Source: Eonycteris spelaea (Eukaryota > Chordata > Mammalia > Chiroptera > Pteropodidae). Taken from it: 64,000 bases of DNA. A program made the translations under genes and the position numbers. Below, one piece after another: positions 57,055 through 64,000 of this stretch (position 1 is the first letter of the stretch; every line of letters begins with the position of its first letter). Where the stretch lies: contig PUFA01000092.1 of the NCBI GenBank assembly GCA_003508835.1, positions 682,001 through 746,000 on the forward strand, in the 5' to 3' direction. The notes under the pieces were generated by a model, which ran no database searches, was not told the origin of the DNA, and saw only the letters and a list, made by a program, of their open reading frames with translations.

Positions 57055-60000
57055 CTGGAGATATAGTTAACTTTATAAGAAACTGCCTAACTGTTTTCTA
57101 GAGGGAATTTATCATTTTACATTCTCATTGGCAATTCTAGAAGATTCAGTTGATTGTTAACAGGCACTTGATATATCTAGTATTATAGCTACTCTAGTTG
57201 GGGTATATCTCATAGTGGTTTTAATTTGCAATTCTCTAGTAACTAATGAAGTTGATCATCTTTTTAAGTGCTTATTTGCCATTGATATATGTTCTTTGAT
57301 GATGGGTCTGTTTAAGTCTTTTGATATTTTCAAATTGGATTGTTTTCTTACTGTTTAGTTTAAAGGGTTCTTCATATATCATGATATGTCTTTGCCAGAT
57401 ATAGTTTATAAATATTTTCTTCCAGCCTATGTCTCATCTTTAAATTATTTTATAGGCAATTTCATAGAGGGAAAGTTTTTAATTCTTTAATTTTGATGAG
57501 ATCTAATTTTTTCTTAATGTGTAGTGATTTAGGTATTTAAGTATAGTGATAGTCATGTCTAAGAATTCTTTGCCTAGTCCCATTTTACAGAGATTTTCTT
57601 TTATATTTTCTTCTAAAAGTTTTATAGCTATACACTTTTCTGTGAAATCTATGATCTATCTTGAGTTAATTTGTTACAAGGTATGAAATTTAGGAATAGA
57701 TACTTTTATTTTTGCTTGTGGAATTCTCATTGAGCCAACAAATTTTGAATTCATTGAATTGTTTTGTATCTTTTTTTTTTTTTAAACAAAAGTAAACCTA
57801 CTTGCATAGGTCTATTTCTGGACTCTATTCTGTTCCATTGATCTATGTGTTTATACCTTTACCTAGTCCACATTTTTTTACTGTAGCTGAATGGTAAGTT
57901 TTAACATTAGTGTGATTCCTCCAAACTCATTCTCTTTTTTAACACATTTTTTAGCTTTTCTAGTTCCTATTTCCTTCCATATAAATTGTAAAATCTGCTA
58001 TATCTCCAAAAATGAGTGCCGAAATTTTGATAGACATTGCTCGTACCTATAAATAAATTTAGGAAAAATTCATATCTTACTATGATGAGTCTTCTAATCC
58101 ACAAACACAGCATGTTTCTCTGCTTATTTAGGACTTATTTGATTTCTTTCACCAGTGTTTTTTCAGCTTACAGACTATGTACATGTTTTACTAAGTTTAC
58201 AACTAAGTATTTTTTAAGGCATTATAAATGGCATTGTATTTTAAATTTATGTACTCAGTTATTCATTGCTTGTATATAGAAATACACTTAATCTTTGTGG
58301 ACTGACCCTTACATCCTGTGACTTTGCTACACTCACTTTTTACTTTTAGGAGGTTTTTATTTTGTTTTAGTTTGTTTTTTGGTAGATTCCTTAGGTTTTC
58401 TGAATAGGCAATCACATCATCTGAAAATAGGAATTTTTTTTTTCCTATCTGTGTGTCTTTTATTTTATTTTCTTCCTTTAATGAATAGACTAGGACATCT
58501 ATTACTATGATGTAATGCAGTAGTGAGAGTGGAATCCTTGCTTTTTTACAGATTTTAGGAGAAAATTATGCAGTTTTGTATCATTAGTAATTCTTTTATA
58601 GCTGTTCTTTATCAGGTTGAAAAAGTTCCCTTCTATACCTAGTATGTTACAAATTTTCATATGAATAAGTACTAAATTTTGTTAAATTCTTTTTCTATAT
58701 CAATTGATATGATTCTGAGGCTTTTATTCTTTAGACCGTTTATATGATGATTACACTGATTGATTTTCAAGTAAGTTTTGCATTCCTGGAATAAATCCCA
58801 TTCGGTCACGTCATAATGTTCATTTTATGTATTGGAAGATATCATTTACTATTATTTTGCTGAAATTTTTGTATCTATATTCATGAGAAATATTCTTTAT
58901 TTTCTCTATTTGTTCTCTCTTTGTTTAGTTGCAGAATTAGCATAATGCTGCCCACATAAAATAAGTTGGGAAGTGTTTACTCCTCTTCTAATTTTTGGAA
59001 GAGATTGTGCAGAATCGATTTTATTTTTTTCCTTAACTGTTTTGTAGAATTTATCAATAAAACCATATGGGCCTGGAATTTAATATTATCTTTTTGAAGA
59101 TTTTAACTACAAATTTAGTGTTATTTAATATGTATAGGACTAAAGTTTATCTTCTTCTTACATGTGTTTTGTTGGTTTGTATCTTTCAAGAAATTGATTC
59201 GTTTCATCTAAATTGTTGATTCTATGGAAATCAAGTTGTTTGTAGTATTACTTTGTTCTTCTTTTAGTGTCTGCAGGGTTTATAAAAATATTCTATTTCA
59301 TTCCTGATATAGTGATTTGTGTTTTTTACCTTTTTACTTTTATTGATTTTTTTTTTTTTTTGGCTAGAATCTTAAAAGTTAATATTTTCAAAGGACTAGG
59401 TTTTGTTTATTAAAACTTCCTATTGCTTTTGTTTTCAATTTCATTTCTTTTGTTCTTACATATATTATGCCTTTCCTTCTGTTTGTATTAAGTTTATTTT
59501 GCTCTTCATTTTTTAGCTCAATGAGATGAAAGCTTAGATTATTTTGAAAAAAAATCTTAATATAAGCATAAAGTGCAAGAAAATGAAAGTTTTAAAAATT
59601 CCCTGCTTTGGCTGCATCCCATAGATATTGATATGTTGTACTTTAATTTTTCATTTAATTGAATAAATTTAGCTTTCTTTGAAACTTCCTCTTTGACATA
59701 GATTCTTTAAAAGTGTGTTGCTTAATTTCTAAGTGTTTGGGAATTTTCTTTTGTTAATTATCCCATAGGTTACTGAGACTTTGTTCATTTCTTCTTTCAA
59801 TTTATTTTCTTTCTAATGTTCACACTGAATAATTGAAACATCTTAAATTTCTCTCATCTTCATTCTGCTGCTGAAAACATCCAACAATGATTTTTATTAA
59901 TTTTTAATTCGTTATTTCTACAACTTTCATTTTATTAATTATATTTTCTATTTACTTTCTAAAACTCTATTCTTAATTTTTTCAAGTGTTTGTAATTGCT

Positions 60001-60950
60001 TATTGGAGCATCTTTATGTGAGTTGTTTTAAAATCGTTGTCAGATAATTCCAATTTCAACATCTGTCCCATCTCTGTGTTTGTGTCTTTGATTATCTTTC
60101 TCATTCTAGTTGAATTTTCTGGGTTGTGGTGATTAATTTTGATCGTATTGTAGGCATTTTGAATATTACATTATGAGCCTCTGGTTCATATTTAAACTTT
60201 TTATTTTAGCAGCTAATCAACAAGTTTAGGTTCAGAATACATCTCCTGACCTACTTTATGGGCTGTGATTCAAATATTAAGTTAATAATCAGAGATTTCT
60301 CTGTGCTGTTGTGGTCTGCTCTGTTTAAGTGCTATCCAAGGCTAATTTGAAACCTGAGTGGTTTTACGTACTATAGTTCAATTCTTAAATCATTTGTGTG
60401 TATTCTGGTCAGTTCCATGCCAGGGCTGCTTGGAATCTTTTCAGGATTCATGTATACAAATTTAAAGCATCCCTTTCTTCAGCAATCTCTTCTCTGTAGT
60501 TCTGTTTCCACTGTCCAGTTCAAAGGGACTAAGGCACCACCTATTTGCTGTTCACTTAGGTAGGTAGGCTTGACTGTGCCCTTTCTTAAGTCCTCACTGA
60601 GGCCAGTAGGGAAAAGGAAAGTCATGGCATCAGCTCATAGTACTGCAGAATGAGAACATCCAGCAGGGAGGACAATACCCCATATGCTTCTCGGCAACTG
60701 GAGATGACGGAGAGTTGTTTTTGCTCACATTATTGCAGGTTGAGAATGGTAGACAAGGCTTCATCCCACAGTCCCACAATGCCTAGTAGGAAGTAGAAGA
60801 GGTAGGCCTAGATAAAAAGTTCAGTTCTGCAAAGCTGAGTTCTTCCTGGTCCCAAACCTATGTCTTTTTCATGCCTTTGCTTATCTGACTTTTCCTTACT
60901 CTGCCCATTGATTTTTTTCTTGACAAGCTCCTATTTTGCCTTTATGAGTT
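57055..60950 (-). mobile_element. Long old LINE-1 (L1ME-like): 3'UTR, ORF2, ORF1-like and 5' region
   Basis: Read on the minus strand, from a 5' region (about 60950 to 60130), through an ORF1-like part (60100 to 59880), reverse transcriptase (59850 to 58300) and the ORF2 C-terminus, to the 3'UTR (57850 to 57055). Plus-strand landmarks: TCTATTCTGTTCCATTGATC (57821-57840), GGAAGAGATTGTGCAGAATC (58996-59015) and CCATTCTGCTGCTG-like sequence near 59857. The endonuclease segment seems absent. All frames are broken. It is the most complete old L1 here. The 5' limit is uncertain. Confidence 0.75.
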
Positions 60951-61364
60951 AGGTCAGAGTTTATCTCTTCCTCCTCATATAGCACATATTCTAGTGCTGC
61001 CATTGAGGCTGAGGGCTGCATGATGAAATTCGTGGGAGAAGTTGGCTTGTGTCTCTAAATTTAATTACATAAATAAACATAGATAGAGAGTGCTGCTTGC
61101 TTCGGGCATGGGTGTTTCTGAGGGCAGAAGGGCTGATAGGCATAGAAAAAAGGGACATTGATTTCTGGAAATAAGAGGAAGGGGATGAAGCCCTGACCCC
61201 AGAATTTTCTGCAGTCCAGAAAGAATGCAGAAGAGGATCTTAGAATTTCCTGTGGCTCCATTTGAAGGAACAGGAAGGTGGAGGAGGCAGAAACAGTGGA
61301 TACCTGCACAAACATCCAAAGAGGATTGCTCCATTCAGTGATGAGGCTGTATGTCTAGATCTCC
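60951..61364. other. Unassigned sequence
   Basis: No confident repeat. A purine-rich part at 61150-61310 creates small frames on both strands (61061-61462). Confidence 0.45.
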
Positions 61365-61745
61365 TGTCCTACCACTTTTCCGCTTTCTTCCCTAAGACCC
61401 CAGCTCCAGCCACACTAGCTGTCTTTCTGCATCCTGAATGTGCCACAGTCTTCCAAGGCTAGGGGTTTTGCACTCTGTCTAGAGTGTTCTGGTTCCTGAA
61501 TCTTCATATGGCTTCCTGTCATTCAGAATATCTCAAGTAGCCTCCTCCTCTGCCATCATTTTCTATAACATCCTAATATTAGCTTTATTATGCATATCAT
61601 TATTCGTATTTATTTGTGATTTTTTTGATTGTCTACCTAAATCCCGTAGACTATTAATGAGAGTAGGAATATAGCCTTTCTTATGCACCACTTCAGCTCC
61701 AGCATCTATAACGTTGCCAGCAATAGTACATTCTCATTGCATATT
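61365..61745 (+). mobile_element. LINE-2 3' region
   Basis: GCTCCAGCCACACTAGCTGT, CTTTCTGCATCCTGAATGTG, GGTTTTGCACTCTGTCTAGA, GTGTTCTGGTTCCTGAATCT, TTCATATGGCTTCCTGTCAT and CCAGCATCTATAACGTTGCC follow L2 closely ('gctccagccacactggccttcttgctgttcc', 'ttttgcacttgctgttccct', 'cttcgcatggctgcctcctt'). Confidence 0.85.
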
Positions 61746-62340
61746 TATGGAAAATCATACTCATGTCTTTTTAAAGATCCAATTCTGTTTAACTTGTTGA
61801 CTACGTACATAATCTAGGCAATTATAAGTCATTTTGCATATATTTAAATTTAATTTAAAAATATTTTTATGAATACATTTTATAACACTTTAATTAATAA
61901 ATTTTATAACACTTTAAAATTTTGAAGCATATTCTCAGTTCTAGAACTTGTGAATGGATCTTTGTGAAAGGATTTTTAGTGCAATCCTGTCAATAAGCAC
62001 ACTAAAAGGACAGTATCTGGATCACATCAAGGAAATTAATTGAAATATGAGATATTAAGTTATGAGATATTTGATGGCAAATAACTCCTTTGAAGCATTG
62101 GAGACTTTTTTGCAAATACCGAGTTAACATAATTGACTAGATATTTAGACATCAGAGTGACATAAAACAACAACTGTAGATATAATAGCTACCTTGAATT
62201 GTCAATTTAGTGAAACTATTCAATTGTACTTTTAAAAATTCATTAAATTGTCCAAGTTAATACATTGACAGGCATTTTAGTGAAACTAATTATATTCGAG
62301 TAGTTTCTGATTTCAAAGATTTAGAGTTGACAACAAAATA
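61746..62340. other. Unassigned AT-rich sequence
   Basis: No repeat family was recognised. ATTTTATAACACTTTA occurs twice (61877-61892 and 61901-61916). TA at 62339-62340 precedes the Tigger end. Confidence 0.5.
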
Positions 62341-62524
62341 GAGTCAATTCTCCTTATTCACAGTAGTTATGTTCTATAACGTTAACTTGAATGCTAAATT
62401 AGTGAATATTGAACTATTGCTCTTAGGGGAAATACAGGTTTTGTGAGCCTCTCATCAAAACATTTTTTACAACTAACGAACATCTAACCTTGTTTTATAT
62501 GTGTTTTTCTTTAAAGACACCTTA
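62341..62524 (-). mobile_element. MER44/Tigger7-type end fragment
   Basis: GAGTCAATTCTCCTTATTCA, GTTATGTTCTATAACGTTAA, TTGAACTATTGCTCTTAGGG and CTAACCTTGTTTTATATGTG are one terminal part of the same family as 36172-36877. It starts just after a TA, the target used by mariner-like transposons. After about 184 bp it is cut by an L1. The remainder could lie to the right of the L1, outside the window. Confidence 0.85.
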
Positions 62525-62525
62525 G

Positions 62526-64000
62526 GTGGATGACATGATTCTCTATATAGAAAACCCTAAAGACTCCACAAGAACACTACTAGATACAATAAGCAAATGA
62601 AATAAAGTTTCTGGTTACAAAATCAATGTTCAAAAATCAATAGTGTTCCTACACTCTAATAATGAAGCATTAGAAAAAGAAGTCGAAAAAAATAATTCTT
62701 TTGCAATGGCAACAAAAAGAATAAAATACCTAGGAATAAATTTAACAAACATGTGAAGGACTACATAATGAAACTACAAACCCTACTAAAAGAAATTGAA
62801 GAAGATAAAAAGAAATGGAAAGATATTTTGTGTTCTTGGAAGAATCAACATAGTTAAAATGACCCTATTACCTAAAACATTATACAGATTTAATGCAATC
62901 CCTATCCAAATCTCATTAACATTTTTTAAAGAAATAGAAAAAAAATTATTAGATTTGTATGGAAGCACTAAAGATACAGAATTTCAAAGCCATCCTGAGA
63001 AAAAAGAGCGAGGCTGGAGGCATCACTCTGCCCGACTTTAAGTTATATTGCAAAGCGACAGTAATCAAAATGGCAAGGTATTGGCAGCAAAAACAGGCAC
63101 ACAGACCAGTGGAACAGAATCGAGAGTCCAGAAGTAAACCCATATTTATGTGGCAAATAATTTTTGACAAAAAAGCCAAAACATACAGTGGAGAAAGGAA
63201 AGTTCTTCAATAAATGGTGCTAGGAAAACTGGAAAGCCACCTGCAAAAGAATGAAACTAGACTGTTGTCTATCACCACACAGCAAAATTAACTCAAAATG
63301 GATTAGGACCTGAATATAAGACATGAAACAATAAGCATAGAAGAAAATGTAGGAACTAAACTGAAGGACCTTGGACTTAAAGAGGATTTTATGAATTTGA
63401 CCTCAAAGAGAGGGAAGTAAAAAAAAATAAATGAATGGGACTACATCAAACTAAAAGCTTCTGGTCAGCAAAAGAAATCGTCAAAGGTAAAGAGACAACC
63501 ATCCGAATGGGAAAATATATTTGCAAGCAAAGCCTCTGATAATATCCAAAATATACAAAGAACTCATGCAACTCAATAACAACAAAAAAAACAATTATCC
63601 AATCAAAAAAATGGGCAGAGGACCTGAACAGACACTTCTCCCTAGAGGACATACAATGGCCAACAATATATGAAAAGATGCTCAACTCACTAGCTATTAG
63701 GGAATGCAAATGAAAACTACAATGAGCTACCGTCTCACACCTGTTCAAATAGCTATCATCAACAGGACAAGTAATAACAAATACTGGAGAGGATGAGGAG
63801 AAAAAGAACCCTCCTACACCACTGGTGGACTGCAAATTGGTACAGCCAGTATAAAAACAATACAGAGGTTCTTCAGAAAACTAAGAATTGATCTACCACA
63901 TGATCCAACAATCCCTCTACTGGGTATTTATTTACCCCAAAGACTTGAAAACCCATATCCAAAAAGATATTTGCACACCAATATTCGTAGCAGCACTATT
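62526..64000 (+). mobile_element. LINE-1, 5'-truncated: ORF2 from the catalytic box onward plus 3'UTR, runs off the window
   Basis: The first codons read VDDMILYIENPKD, the L1 'FADDMIVYLENP' active-site block; the two catalytic aspartates are kept. ORF2 continues in two shifted frames (62796-63041 and 62959-63213), then the C-terminal region, then 3'UTR sequence such as GGAGAGGATGAGGAGAAAAA and CTACTGGGTATTTATTTACC. The 3' end is beyond 64000. It is relatively well preserved and belongs to the younger L1 layer. It is 5'-truncated by the usual incomplete reverse transcription, or joined here by rearrangement. Confidence 0.9.
62796..63213 (+). pseudogene. L1 ORF2 post-RT region, frameshifted
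   Basis: Frame one (62796-63041) carries [20 protein letters not shown] and [20 protein letters not shown]; frame two (62959-63213) carries [20 protein letters not shown] and [17 protein letters not shown]. Together they follow the standard L1 ORF2 order after the polymerase domain. A frameshift between about 62960 and 63040 separates them, so no functional protein is encoded. Confidence 0.85.

Noticed and set aside
63446..63835. 129-codon minus-strand frame
   Set aside because: It is antisense to the L1 ORF2 end/3'UTR and has no resemblance to a protein family.

Overview
The window is a 64 kb piece of mammalian genomic DNA that looks intergenic or deep-intronic. It is strongly AT-rich and CpG-poor, and it is crowded with decayed interspersed repeats: LINE-1 (including very old L1M/HAL1-like copies), LINE-2, MIR, MaLR-type LTRs, and hAT and Tigger DNA transposons. 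L2, MIR and MER5/MER44-type elements place it in a placental mammal. The youngest-looking L1 copies (17160-20237 and 62526-64000) have 3' ends that I remember from laurasiatherian genomes, especially bats. I saw no primate Alu, rodent B1/B2, carnivore, ruminant, horse or vespertilionid-bat SINE. A bat or other laurasiatherian is my best guess, with modest confidence.

I found no convincing protein-coding exon, tRNA, rRNA, small RNA, CRISPR array or CpG-island promoter. The open frames are short (at most 152 codons). The interpretable ones are pieces of dead L1 or L2 reverse-transcriptase or L1 ORF1 genes; the others are chance frames.

Layout. 1-161: MER5A. 395-3424: 5' part of an old minus-strand L1 (5'UTR, ORF1, endonuclease). 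4790-5262: small L2/MIR pieces. 8185-11690: a second old minus-strand L1 carrying a tiny nested L1 tail. 11700-13747: a MaLR LTR with internal sequence, minus strand. 14935-16975: two L2 copies in opposite orientation. 16980-20237: an old L1 tail, then a younger L1 that keeps both ends but has lost its middle. 22115-22775 and 24230-24530: L2 and MER5. 26195-29500: two related LTRs, a hAT fragment, an L2, and a plus-strand L1 split by one of the LTRs. 29500-36170: mostly unassigned DNA with microsatellites and one L2. 36172-36877: an apparently end-to-end MER44/Tigger7 element. 37970-41275: the longest AT-rich tract in which I recognise no repeat. 41280-43970: a stack of L2, MER5A, MIR, LTR and L2. 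44725-47490: MIR, L2 and a MaLR LTR. 50100-51250: a HAL1/L1M fragment. 51575-54965: L2 and MIR relics. 56595-60950: a MaLR LTR abutting a long old L1. 61365-64000: L2, a Tigger7 end, then a plus-strand L1 that runs off the window.

There are no genes here that work together. The content is a record of layered transposon insertions. I did not find a previously undescribed biological system. The most useful leads are a few unexplained GC- or CpG-richer islands, small tandem duplications, and nested insertions that give relative ages. Repeat assignments come from recognising consensus-like motifs by eye; boundaries are approximate (tens of bases) and subfamily names are tentative unless stated.
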